Shown here in pieces: positions 1-12,284 of a DNA stretch of 41,776 nucleotides. This DNA is from Smittium culicis (Eukaryota; Kickxellomycota; Harpellomycetes; Harpellales; Legeriomycetaceae): assembly GCA_001970855.1 (NCBI GenBank), contig LSSN01003016.1, positions 1 to 41,776 of the forward strand, written 5' to 3'. The notes beneath the pieces were generated by a model. It was not told the DNA's origin. It saw only the letters and a list, made by a program, of their open reading frames with translations, and did not search any database. Positions within the stretch are counted from its first letter, which is position 1, and each line of letters opens with the position of its first letter. The position numbers and the translations under genes are program-made.

Positions 1-1077
1 CCCACTAATACTTATGAGTTGCGCGGAACTATTCTCCTTATGTGCGTAGACTTGGCTTTGGGGGTTTTTTTTTCTCTTTTTTGAATAAAAAAAAGTTAAA
101 GTATGGTTAACGGGGCTGGCATCTAAAAATAAAAAAAAAAATTTCAAGGAATTTCAAAAAAAACAAGCCTTTTTTTTCATAGAAGCTCGAAATGTTCTTT
201 TGGATAAACGCACTTTAATTTATATATAGCCGTTTCAAAATTAAAATAATTAGTGCCCTATTAAAGTGAAAGAAAATGGCCTGCAATTGAAAAAAGCCTA
301 AAAAAAAAAAAGGGATCAAACCTTATAAGGCTAATATGGTGAAATGCAAAATAGGGTTAAGTAATTAAAGGTGCAGAATTAAATGGCCGGACTTGCCTAA
401 TTCGTCACACTTGTATTGGCGCTATAAAAAAAAAAAAGCAAAGTAACATTATTTGAATCCGTTTTATGTTTGTATTATGTAATCCGAGTAACGCTTTGCC
501 TTTAGCAGCGAATTTCTAATTTAAATAAACTACGAATGGTTATAGGCTAGCTACTCACCTGCCTGCCTCCACCCATTCTCCATCCCCCCCAACAAAAAAC
601 CTAAATACATACGTAAACGCATTTTTATATTTCTTTTTATGGATATTGTTGGGGGGAGGGGGGGGGGAGAGGCAAACAAAGTATGGATATATCTCTTACG
701 TACAGGAGAACACCTTTTCAGCCATACAGCTTTAAATCCAAACAAAGTAAACATACTTTTTAGGTTTCCATTCAAAAGATTATACGAGTATTAGACGCTC
801 ATACTCACGCCCATCTCTTCAGCCAAATAAAAAAGCGCTAGAAAAGAAACAGGGGCTAGACTATACGCAATAAAAGTGATGAGAAACACGAATTGGTTTT
901 TTATATATTCTTTATTGATGTGTAAATTAAGATGGGTGGTTGTATAAGTTTATAGTTATAATTAAAAGTAAAAGTAAATAACAATGGTGTATTTATAAAT
1001 TAATGTCTTTATCTTGCTGTCTTGAAACAAAAAAAATTATATCTTCAACAAAACTTCTGTCTCCTTCAGTTACGTGT
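1..1077. other. Left-edge intergenic region
   Basis: AT-rich DNA with many A and T homopolymers and no convincing gene. The first 84 bases are open on the plus strand up to a TGA and could be the end of a gene lying to the left, but nothing in that peptide is recognisable. A 74-codon minus-strand frame at 551-775 crosses a G-run and has a composition unlike the real genes, so it is not called. A plus-strand TTTATT at 911-916 gives AATAAA on the minus strand, about 165 nt past the stop of the gene at 1078, and could be its polyadenylation signal. Confidence 0.5.
651..667. repeat. G-rich homopolymer tract
   Basis: Six G, one A, then ten G on the plus strand, in otherwise AT-rich DNA. It is one of several long G/C runs in the window. 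Confidence 0.9.
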
Positions 1078-2502
1078 TTAGTAATAATAGTTTTTGTTCA
1101 TATTGTTTATATATCTCCAGTTGTCTGGAACTGCTCCCACTGGCCCCATCTTTGATAGCTGTTGAGCTTCAAAATGCTCATTCATCGTAGAAATCGATGA
1201 ACTCGACTCTGATTTATGCTGGCCACGTGTGAAACATATAGTCTCAAAAGAGTCTGAAGATATATCTTTTGATCTACTAGCTCTGATACTATCTGGATAG
1301 TTACCTCCGTTATAAAACTGGTTTTGGTTTAATACCGGGCGCTCGTAAATGTTAGAGTTGCCTCTTTGATAGCTATGGAAATTATTGTTTTGGTTATATT
1401 GGTTATTCTGGTAACCATCATAATTGCGTTGGAAGGCTGGTAGATTTGGTACCGATGACATTGTATAATACATATTTCTGCTAGGTGTACTATTGTAAGA
1501 ATTATAGTTGTAATAGTTACCATGATTGTGGTGGTTTTGAATATGATTAGGTATTGGACTAGTGTTTTGTGTGTTAACTGGACTAGTATTTTTAGAAATA
1601 AGCGCCTTCTCCTTCTCCTTTTGCTTTGATGATATTGCTGAAAACACATCATCCATGAAATTCAAAGAAGAGCTACTTGAATCCAGATTGTCTGATGACT
1701 TATTGCTTATAGAGCATGATAATGTTTCTGAACTGTTTATAGATGGTAATGTTACTTTCTTCTTTTTCTTAGGCTCGCTTTCTGTTTTTTTGGGGCTACT
1801 AGATTCGCTTGATGAAGAAATTGTAAAGTTATCAAAGTTCAAGTCGAGTTTAAAATCGCTGACGTCAGGAACGATTTTAGTGTCTTTTTTAGGTTTGGTT
1901 TTTTCTTTATCTTCTTTTGTCGGTGTTAAAACCACTTGTTGCTGCAGTTTATGAGCAAAAGATGTGTGAACTACTTTTGGTGCCTCAGTAGAATACTTTT
2001 CGCGAATAGGCACTGAAGGAGTGTACGAGTCGAAATACTCCTTACGAATATCGTTAGCATCGTTATTGTGGCCTAGCGCACTTCTGAATCCGCTTGGGTA
2101 TCCACTGACGCTATTAAATCTGACTCCAGTATTAGGTCCATTGACGTTATAGTTGGTTCTGGCGACAGATATTTTGTTTGCGTTTAGGTTGTTTACAAGA
2201 TTTGGATGTAAGCTAGACCTACTGTTTAATTGAGGCTCATTATTGAGTCTCGAAACACCCATAGTTCTTGGAACTAACAAGGTGTTTGTGTTGTTTCTCT
2301 TAAACCGAGAATGAGCGGAATTATCTACACAGTTAATATGCGACACATTATTGTTTGAGAAATGAACGCTGTTAACTCTTGTGTTTTGTATGTTGCTATT
2401 GCTGCTGTTGTTGTAGTACCTAGCGCTTTGGTGGGTAATCGGTGCGTTTTGCAAAAACCTGTTGTTTCCAGGATAGTAGACTTGGTTCTGGTACAGATTC
2501 AT
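1078..2502 (-). CDS. Asn/Ser-rich disordered protein, function unknown
   Basis: An intronless frame of 474 residues, far longer than chance allows in this DNA. I do not recognise the family. The N-terminal 150 residues and residues 320-405 are rich in Asn, Tyr and Gln, giving a prion-like composition with NNQYNQNNN-type runs. Residues 190-250 are charged and Lys-rich and contain EPKKKKKV (243-250), which closely resembles an SV40-type nuclear localisation signal. Residues 227-310 are Ser-rich with acidic patches and several SP/TP sites. No transmembrane segment, signal peptide or Cys/His cluster is visible. The composition suggests a nuclear or RNA/condensate-associated regulator; that is inference only. 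The ATG at 2502 is the first in frame. It could be one exon of a larger gene, but both ends look natural. Confidence 0.8.
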   Translation of the reverse strand: MNLYQNQVYYPGNNRFLQNAPITHQSARYYNNSSNSNIQNTRVNSVHFSNNNVSHINCVDNSAHSRFKRNNTNTLLVPRTMGVSRLNNEPQLNSRSSLHPNLVNNLNANKISVARTNYNVNGPNTGVRFNSVSGYPSGFRSALGHNNDANDIRKEYFDSYTPSVPIREKYSTEAPKVVHTSFAHKLQQQVVLTPTKEDKEKTKPKKDTKIVPDVSDFKLDLNFDNFTISSSSESSSPKKTESEPKKKKKVTLPSINSSETLSCSISNKSSDNLDSSSSSLNFMDDVFSAISSKQKEKEKALISKNTSPVNTQNTSPIPNHIQNHHNHGNYYNYNSYNSTPSRNMYYTMSSVPNLPAFQRNYDGYQNNQYNQNNNFHSYQRGNSNIYERPVLNQNQFYNGGNYPDSIRASRSKDISSDSFETICFTRGQHKSESSSSISTMNEHFEAQQLSKMGPVGAVPDNWRYINNMNKNYYY

Positions 2503-3470
2503 GATACAGACTAGTGGTGATGGTACGCTTACAAGAGATAAACAGTTTTTATACAGGTATAAGTGTTGGTAAAAGGGTATTGAGTAATAAAATAATAGGT
2601 TGAAGGAAGAAAGAGAAAGGGTATTATTGAGATTTCAGGACTAGAAAATTAGGGAAAGAGGTGGCGGTAATATACGTTAATGCGTAGTGTTTTGGAATAG
2701 AAGGCAGAGGTTTAGAAACGTTATTTTTTGCGCAAGTAATAGAGGTGATAGAAAGATTAGTACAAATATGATAGAAAGGTGAGGGATATAGCACAGGGTA
2801 GGGTGAAAAGAAACAAAGGGATGTTAGAAATAGATAAATGTCGTATATTCGAGACTATTTAAAAGGAAATAGGTATAAGGGTTCAGAGTAAACAAGGGGA
2901 TAGAAGGACTATTAATCCAAAGCGAAAAATAGGTGTCAGACTGATGACCAAAATAAGGGCAAATAGAAGGGCCGGCTAATAAAGGGGTGCGAGAATTAAT
3001 AAACACTAAAGTTTAATTTTAAGCAAAGATTAAGGCAAAAGGAAAAGATATTTATATGAACTCCGGCAGCGTCCAATTACGGAAATATGGTATTATTTTG
3101 GGGGGAATAAGGGAGCAGGCGTAGATTATATAATAGCGTAGCACCAAAAGGTAATGATGGGAGCTATAATTGGAAGGTGTTCGTTCTAGGTTAAAGGAAA
3201 TTAAAAAGTTAAAATCTAGTTTGTTCAAGAGAAAAAAAATTCAGGGAAAATAGATACTTTTATTAGATTTTCCCAGAGCCCATTGTCCCTCGCCATTTTT
3301 TCAAACTATGTTAATCACTTAATCACTTAATGAGAAATGATCAGTTTAATTAAAGCTAATCACTTCACAGTCAAAAAATGCTCTCCAGTAGCTACGAAAT
3401 ATCAATAAAAAACAGAAACAATCTAAAACCTCCTCTGAATAAAATGCATTTGATTCATGTTTTAATATAC
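2503..3470. promoter_or_regulatory. Upstream region of the Asn-rich gene, strand-asymmetric
   Basis: From about 2580 to 3240 the plus strand is strongly purine-rich (G and A), so the strand coding for the 1078-2502 gene is pyrimidine-rich here. There is an ATTGG at about 3165, which is CCAAT in the orientation of the gene. I read the stretch as promoter plus 5' UTR, from position and composition only. A 60-codon frame at 2824-3006 has no recognisable content. No TATA box can be singled out in such AT-rich DNA. Confidence 0.4.
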
Positions 3471-4470
3471 TAATGCCCTGCGATTCAGGAAATGCTCCCC
3501 ATTTATTTAGACCAATTTCTTTTTTTTCTGCTGCTATTTTTTTCCCGCTACTCCAATAATCGCACTATATTTTTTTATCCAAACTTCCCCATTGGCTGCA
3601 CCTATTCTAAACCTCCTTCTGAATCATTCTTGGGCTCTACTCTGCATCTGACTTTCCCATTCGCCCGCCATAGTATGTCCAATCAGAGCTTATAATCCGT
3701 TAGCTGCATTTTCCAACTCCATCTGTTCCCCGCTAAAAAGTTGCCCTTCGCCGCATATCGTGCCTCGAATAAGAATTGGGATTAGTTCCCTCATATATGG
3801 TCTGAAAACGGTCTGCGCCCAATAGCATCGGCGACTTTTCAGAGGGTGTAGCGATTTCTTGCGAAATTCTGATAATAAGAATGTTATTCATCCCAAGAAC
3901 GCTGTGAAAAGCCAATAATAAGGCCCATTAGTTTCCAAATGAGTATGCGGATTGCTTAAAACAATTTCCTTTTTCCCAAATTGATTTTTATTTAGCGTTA
4001 AACAAAAAAAAATTTATTTAACACTAAACAGTTTTTTTTTTAATTAATTATTAAATCGATTTATGTTTTTATTTATTATTAAATAAATTGGTTTATGTTT
4101 TTGTTTATGCAAAGATTTCTGCAGTAGTAACTACGTGCGTCCAATAGCGCAATACCTGCATAAGAATGCAACTAAGACCTTTTTTAACGCCAGCCATGAT
4201 TTTCCAATATATTTATACGTATTCTGTGAATAGTACTGTAATCGGCCCAGCTGTGTGGAAGGCCACCTAACACAACTTCTCAAACATTCTCTTCATACTC
4301 ATCCCCACTCGTGCTCTACCCCAAACTATTATTCCATGACTAATCGCCGTGGAATAGCGCTTGTTTGCTCTGAGTTTTGGGCAGGTCAAGAGATCCCTAC
4401 TGCACTGGGTAAACAAAATAATAATATAGCGTTTATTTTATTTCTCTGCTCACATCAAATAAGTCACTAA
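3471..4470. other. Unexplained island of intermediate base composition
   Basis: About 3480-3960 and 4110-4400 are noticeably less AT-rich than the DNA to the right. Short frames exist on both strands (plus 3492-3695, minus 3733-3915, plus 4255-4470). Each ends quickly, and none gives a peptide I can place. The island may be the remains of a gene or mobile element, or simply gene-proximal intergenic DNA. Confidence 0.35.
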
Positions 4471-7400
4471 ACTTGTAAAAAAAAAACATCAAATATTTAT
4501 CTCTGATAATCACCCTCTTATATTAAAGTTGGCACATTTTCCACAAATCTAAACATCCATTTGTAAACTGCATCAGATTAATGCAATGTTTTATGAGTAA
4601 TCATCAAATACTGCTTCTTTTTCTCGAAAAAATATGTTTACAGTAATATTTAATTTTATTACGTGTAATTCTCATAATCAGATTATTAGTATGCAATATT
4701 CCCATTAAATATACCGTTTAAAATCAACATCATAGCAGAGCTTTTTTTTAGTAAATCACACAACATTCTTTACATGATTTGCGCCTAATACAAACAATTA
4801 AATCAACTGTATCTATAATTGTTTCTACTCTCCCCAACCCAAAAAACTTCCTAAAATAAAACCTAAATAATTTACCATTCTTAACCATCAATTTAAACAT
4901 TCTCCGATTTTTAATCTTCAATAATAAAAAAGTTATAAAAAAAACCACTCATTTTCTCAATTTACTAATAGATTACTAAACATTCTTCATTAATGCGCTC
5001 TTTTTATCGTATCATCGCAGATTCACTTGTTCCGCTCAACTTGAAAAATAAAATTATTTACATTCTGTTATACTGATAAACAAAGAATTTTATTTTCTAA
5101 TCAGCCCTATATATAGCCTCGTAGCATTTTTAGTGGCTAAATTGTATTGTATTACCCAGCAATTTTTTTTCAACTATATCTTTAGTGTTTTTTATTCACT
5201 CTTGGTTGATTATCTTTCTAAAGTAACGAAAATAATAAACTCTGAATATTTGAAAGCTGTAACAATATCTTGCGTCGGCTTGTTATTAAGCTTATACTTT
5301 TTCCGCTAAAATGGTTCGATTTTTAAATTTACTTTTGTATATTTTTTGATACAGCTCAAAAATATCAAAAATAGAAATTACATTACATAAGTATTATATC
5401 AGGGCTTAATTTTTGTTACGGCGCTGCGATTTATTTATTGTTTTCCCTCTCAATTAGCAGCTTCATCCCAAAACCTGGATTAGAACTTTATCTAATCCAA
5501 CGCATCAAATAAATTACAACTAAATTCGGTATAACGTTCAGTTATATATACATATCCAAGTTTACCATACTTGGTTGCATAATAATATTTGCGTTTATGG
5601 GAGATTATTTCGGTGAGCGGAACTTTTCCTATTAAAAATTTCCTACTCATCGTCTTTGAATTTTATGATGCAACCAATAACTTTATCTGATTTATACAAG
5701 TTAATAGAATTTCTAAGAAAAAAAGTTTCGCTTCCTCTAAGAATATCCCATATATGACTTCAAATTTCTTTAAATGAAATTATGTGACAAACTTATTGAA
5801 ATATGATGTTAGACAATAACGCAGTTTCCTCGAGCAGGCTTTTTAGAATTTTTTTTTATTAAATAAGTAGACTGTGATTAGGCAAATGAGTATGATTTTA
5901 GCACATATGCTGGAAATTGATATTTTCTATCTATCTTTAAATCCGAGCTATCCCAACAATATGTTTATACAGAGATTATAACCAATAATCGAATTTTTAT
6001 TGCTTTAAATAGTCAAAAGATAGTTAGGTAATGTATCTTTGCTTTTCTTGATCAACGTGAATCTTTGGGATATCGATGGTTCATTATAAATTGAATAAAA
6101 GTATTTAATAATTAGCAAATTAAGCTGATCTTGACAATACACACCTTTTAATCAAAAAATATAATTATCTCTTAATAATTATCCTTCAGACATCCACACC
6201 CTTATCGCCAATTCGATAAATAATCTTTTTTACTCGAAAAGGTGTTTTAAAAATATTTGTATCCCTTTTAATTCCAGCAAAACATTTTTTTAGAACAAGA
6301 TGGATAGTATCCAGATAATATAATATAAGGTTTCACATTTAGCCCAATGAAGTAAGAGTATCTCCAACCCTACTGGGAATTAAAAAATATGTTTTGTTCA
6401 AATCATTACGTACTAAATATGAATAGTTTTATATTAGTGCCTTTTAACAAAGTTTAAAAAACTGATACATTGTAAACCTTTCACTTGTTTAGTAAAATTG
6501 AAAAATACTTTTATCCACAGCTTTTTATCTTTATTAAAACTAAATTCCCCTCAACACACCCCCCCCCCCCAAAGCACCTATTTATTTACTGTTTTTTTTT
6601 TTTGCATACCTATTTAATTATTTTTTCTCAATTATTTAATAGCAAAACTAAAAATTTTCCAAGCGTATATCGTTAACTTATTTGGTTAATGTAAATCCTC
6701 CCCTTTTTTTAATTTAAAGGATCAGTAGAAAATATATTATTCAAATACTCGGATCTGGGAATCAATTTATGACGATCGTTTCTTTGATGACCATGATACT
6801 ATACAAGTATAATGAATAGATCTTATAAACCACTTTATTTCATAAAATCGATATGTCAATCAAATCAAATAGTATTTATTTTTACAATTTTATTTATATG
6901 CCTACTGTGTTTTTTTGTTTTACAAGCCTTAGTATACCCAACATTTCCATTTTATTTTTCTGAATCTCGGATAATTACTTTTTTAAAAAAAATAACTGAA
7001 AAATTAATAAAAATACAAGTACTTATTAAAAAGCTAACTTTATTTTAAAAGGTAATCTGATTAAGTGCATAGCTCTTAAAAATATCCAAATTGGTTATAT
7101 TACAATAAAATTTTAAATATGCGAAACTCTTTTTCGTCAAGTGTACCTCAAGTCAGATATAATGGTAATTATAATAGCTTATATACGCATATATACGCAT
7201 TTGAAAGATGATACTCATCATTTTAATATAATTGAAGAGATTTTATTCATAAAAATTAGCATAGAACTGTTGATTAGCTTTAATTATACGATTTTAAATA
7301 GAAAATATATGTAATTTTTAGAATAAAATAATAGCAAAATTAAGCTAAAATTAAATTTTTAATGTTTTAAGGATGCAAGTTTTTTGACAGAAAAAAATAT

Positions 7401-9970
7401 CATAACTGCATGGAAGCATTCCTTGACTAGATATCTTTATGAGCTTGCATTATATTAGTATGATATGTACACTTGAAATGTATATATACTCGCTACTTTT
7501 ATATGAAACACACATTTTTAATATTATTCTTTCTCATATCTAAATAATAGATGACAGCATAACCAGTACTCTGAAACACACACACAGTGACATTCAGTAA
7601 AAAAATTATGAATAAAATTATACCTATATTAAAAATTAAAAAATAGCCTTCATGAATGTATACCGTGTAAATATTTTTCTAAATTTTAAAATATTAAAAC
7701 ATTTCTCATTAATATCTTGAAAAAATAATCAGATCATTTATTACGTACAATCTGTGTTTGTGGGCTCTAATAGATTTGATTTGAAAATTAAATTGCCTTT
7801 ATTCTTTAGAATTGAAATAAACATAAATCGTAAATACATAAAAGTATCCTTAGAAAGCAGAAACATTCATATTAAAAATTTACGTGTTTTTTTCTTTCCT
7901 CAAAAATATTTACATTTAAACATATGATTATATCAAAAATAATTCAAGTTTTTCTAATCTGAATAGATTTTACTTTTTAAAGTAAAAAATTCAATTAATG
8001 TATTCAAATTTGGCTAAAAATGTGGAAAACTGACTTTAAATAAAATAAGAATAAAAAAATAGCTCAATAAAATTAAATTAATCCATGAATTTTAATTAAA
8101 CCTATAATGCTATTGTATTTCTAAACTAATTTAATAATTTACCTTTAAATACAATATATTGTTTTTGCTTTTAAAAAAAATGCAAGTTACACAATTGATT
8201 AATTTAGTACTATACACACTTAAATATATTTTTTGGTAGTTTATGGCTAATTAAAATTTTTTCGGAATTTTATTGGCACAAGAAATTTTATTATAGTATT
8301 TAATAAAGAAAGTAATTTTTTTGATTACATCGTATTAAGCGTATGGGAATTGATTTGATCTCCTAAAATTGAATTGATATTTAATTAAAAAAATCATTAA
8401 CTTAACTTTTATAATCTTCTAAACAAAGTTATAATGTTTTTTTAAAATTATCAATTAAATATATTGTATGTATCATATAATATATCCAGTTACCGATAAT
8501 TTGGAAAAGAAAGGTGTTATAGTTATAAATATAAATACTTAGCCCATGGTTTCCACAATTTTTTAAAACAAAAAATATAACTTTAAACCAAGTTTTAGAA
8601 ATATTAAAAGTTATTGATAAAGCTAATATACATATATTCAATAGTCATTTTATGGTTGAATTTTTTGAGGTTAATTTTAGATATAATAATCATTCGTTCT
8701 AGTTTCAATTTGGGTGTGACTTTTTTGAATTTAAAAAAATGGTTATACTATTCAGTAAATATTCTTAAACAAATTATAAATTAAAACTATTCCTATAGTA
8801 AAGTAAATTTCGAGAAAATTATAAAAAAAAATCCCGATTTAGAGAAATAAGTGTTATTTGATTGATGATTAAAATTATAATATAAAAATCCGATGTATTT
8901 TGTTTAACAACTTACAATACTATTGATCATTCGAACTTGAGTAAAATTTTAGATAACATCTAGTAATTAACCAATTAAAAATTATAAAATAAAGTCATCA
9001 TATATTAATATTTTAATATTTGCTAGAATAGTATTTATTAATAAATTTCTCTCAATAAAAGTTTCGGTTGGAGGTGAATTGAAATATTATACTTATTATG
9101 ATTGAAAATATTTATATATACGCAAAATATTGTCAATATCTAATAAATTTCATATAGGCATAATACCTATCAAAAAAGTAATACATATAACCCAATTATG
9201 CCAAGGATAGCTAAAAAAAAAATTTGGCATCAATTTAAAATAGATTTTAGGAAATCTGTTTATTCAAAATAAATTATAAGAATTTTTATGGAAAAGATAA
9301 TTTGAATTAATTGAAATCAAGTAAAAAGAATAATTAATTTAAAATTTCTTAGAAAAAGATAATAAAAAATTGCTTTAAATTAATATCCTAGAGAAGCCTT
9401 TTATAATAGGTGTAAATATTTGAATCAAATAAGTTTGAATATAAAACTTAAAGCCTAGAAAATTTCCAAAGTATAAATTATCTTATCTCAATTATTTGAG
9501 AGAAATTTAGTTAGGAAATTACAATATATTGATTAAAGATTAAAATATAATTAAATGTAAATAGCAAGTGCATATAAAATAGATCATGATATATATAATT
9601 AAAAACAAAATTTTATATCCTTGGCTATTTTCTAATAGGCATTGAATGTATTTAATTCATAAATGAAACGAGAAAATTTTAAAATTTATTAATTTTATGT
9701 AATATTTTTATTTACTATAATTTTAGCAAGAAACATCTGCTCGAATAGTTTATTTTGCTTAAAAATATAAAAATCAGTAATCTCAATTTTAGTTTGAAAT
9801 TGACAAAAAGAATAAAATTATAATTTCTCAGATATTTTTTAGGGTGATATGGTTTTTTTTTTTAATCACGGAATTTTATTGGTACGATAAAAACAATAGA
9901 AAATACACGTTAAATAAACTAAAAAAATAGAAATTTAGTACAAGGCATAAAAAAATAATATTCAAATATT
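4471..9970. other. AT-rich gene desert, part 1
   Basis: No frame with protein-like composition is present; the few open frames of 60-80 codons are Phe/Ile/Lys/Asn-rich, as expected from random AT-rich DNA. It contains a C12 run at 6559-6570, short TATATACGCA repeats near 7180 and a small (AC)n stretch near 7575. I see no RNA gene in it. Confidence 0.7.
6559..6570. repeat. C12 homopolymer
   Basis: Twelve consecutive C on the plus strand, the longest such run in the window, inside AT-rich non-coding DNA. Confidence 0.95.
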
Positions 9971-9971
9971 A

Positions 9972-10380
9972 ATGCATTCCTCTGCATGTCAACCGGCTGC
10001 GTACCTAAAGGGAAATGGGATCAATCTACCAACCGAAAGATCTACCCAGGCATTGCTTCAATTAGGCTGGATGACTGAAGTTACAAGCAGTCATGGAATT
10101 AAGCTCGTTCAAACAAAATTGAATTCGTTTAGATCATCGAGCTCCTAGTCAGAGCCTACATCAAGCAGGATTAATAAAAAATAGGCTCTTACCCAAACGT
10201 GGGAATGATCGACCTGGCTCTCCTAAAATAAGCTGCTAAACGTCTGAGTTCCGTAATGCTGTCGACCGCTGGACTTGTGCACAGATAATGTCTCAGACAG
10301 TGCTAAACGAATCGGTTCCTCCTGTTTCTAGATGTTCCTCCTCTGTAATCTCTGTCCTCCAAATCGCTGGGTGATGGTGT
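9972..10380. other. GC-elevated island: decayed element or structured RNA
   Basis: About 400 bases of clearly higher GC in the middle of the desert. On the plus strand, 9972-10151 is an open frame of 59 codons. A second frame runs about 10123-10236 and continues past one stop to about 10374, so the island looks like a coding sequence broken by frameshifts. The first frame contains GINLPTERS...LLQLGW...GIKL...KL, faintly like the end of a DIRS/Gypsy-type reverse transcriptase. Alternatively it is a structured RNA. Stems seen are 10071-10077 with 10088-10094; 10102-10107 with 10138-10143; 10151-10158 with 10182-10189; and 10279-10282 plus 10289-10292 with 10296-10303. No known RNA family was recognised. 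Confidence 0.4.
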
Positions 10381-12259
10381 TTAAATATTTCAGATAAATA
10401 GCAGACGAATAATTTTCAAAAATTATAATATAAAATATCAAATAAATTCCAAGGATATTTTCGAGACATCATATCTTTAATTAAAAACAATTCAGATAAA
10501 AAAAACAACAAAAAGCTCAAGTTTACAAAATTTTATATAGATAAAATGTAGAATTACTAAAATTAACAACCTAAAAAATCACAATATCTGTATAAAAATC
10601 TTATAATAAAATATAAACGTAGTTTCAGAAAATTAAAAAATCTGCGGCCATCTATACATTCTGTAGCCAATCCTTTGAAAACTAATACAATATTTCTATA
10701 AATAATATACAAAAAAAAACAAGAAATGAGGCCAAATCTAGCAAATATATATAGGAAAGTGAGAAATTTTTTATCAAATAAAAATTATATAGCTTAAAAA
10801 ACGAAAAAATGATTGAAAAAAGGTTGTATATATTTCGATTTAAAAATATTTACCACTAAATAAATTTAGTCATTTCGTAATTTTGTCGACGAATTTATTG
10901 ATATAAACAACAAAAAAATTATTAATGCGCCAAAATCTATTTTTATGAGTTATTTAGTTATTAAATCAAAGTTTTATTTATTTGAATCAAAAGTTAATTT
11001 TCTACATTATATTTATATTTGAGTAATTTTAATATCGATTCCTTTTAATTATCTAGATACCACTCTCAAGTATAGTGTCTATTTTTTTTAACTGCATAAT
11101 TCAAATAACTTCAATAAAAATTTGAAATTTTTTTTAACAATTTTGTTTAACTCTAGATTTATATATGAATTTGATATTCAGTATCGCATAAAAAAATATA
11201 TGTAATTATTACAAATAGTACTACTATTATATTATCCAGCTTTTTATAAGTTATGTACTCCAGATTTTTTTGAATTAAAATGCTTAATTGAAGTAAAATT
11301 TATTGAGCCTTCTTTAATTATAAATATTTATTAACATAGATTTATCAATATATTAGAACAAATTTTAACTGGAATTAAAAATTTTCGTGTCATGTAATAG
11401 ATTTATAAATATAATTAAATAAAAATATTCTCCATGAAATAATTACATTCAAATATAAAATAATCACTATGAAGTTATACAGGTATACATAATAAAATAA
11501 GTTATGTTTAATTTATAATCCATAATATTCAATAAATAAAAGATTGCTAAAATGAAGGTGGGGGAGGGGTTGCATCAATTTATAGAATTTTTTCACATAA
11601 AAAACAATTTTTTATTAGAATATTAAAATTCTCATTAAATAACTAAACTTTCTTTTTTTTTTATTACCCATCATTTTACACAATAATCCAAAAAAAAAGA
11701 CTTTAAATTAAGAATTTTATAGATGTAAAAAATGATAATCATATCCTTTTCATTTATATAATATTTTATATATCTTTATATAAATAAAAATATAAAATAA
11801 GCTCAGTATAATTTATAAAAATTAAACGAAGATAAAAAAAGATGTTTCTAATTTATAAATTAGTAAAGTTTTTTAGTAATAGGTATTAGTTGAAATAATC
11901 TAAATAATACATAAATTCTACTAGAAAAATATTCAACATAAAAAAAATTAAATCAGTAAATATATGATTTAAGATATAAAATAACCCTTGATATTTTGTT
12001 TTAATTAAATCTCTGCTTTTATAAAACGTTTATTTTGAATAGTTTCAGGTGGAAGATGAATATAAACTGCCACTAATTTTGAACTAAATTTAAATTAATT
12101 GATTCAATAAAAAAATTAATCCTAAATATCAACTTTATCATATGAATTAGGCCAATATTAAAGTTTAATATGAAATAAATTGCACTAATAATCAAGAACT
12201 CTACATATAATTAATAAAGATAGCAAGATAATTATTGCTCTATATCCGATAATCTAACG

Positions 12260-12284
12260 TAATGAGAAAAATTTTTTCTCATTA
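12260..12284. repeat. Near-perfect palindrome
   Basis: Arms of 12 bases (TAATGAGAAAAA and its complement) separated by a single T. It could form a hairpin ending in a poly-T stretch. In DNA this AT-rich a short palindrome may be chance. Confidence 0.6.

Noticed and set aside
551..775. 74-codon minus-strand frame
   Set aside because: It crosses a G10 tract (poly-Pro run) and has no recognisable content or context.
1562..1954. 130-codon plus-strand frame
   Set aside because: Antisense to the Ser/Lys-rich part of the 1078-2502 gene; its Phe/Leu/Ser composition is the complement of the real coding strand.
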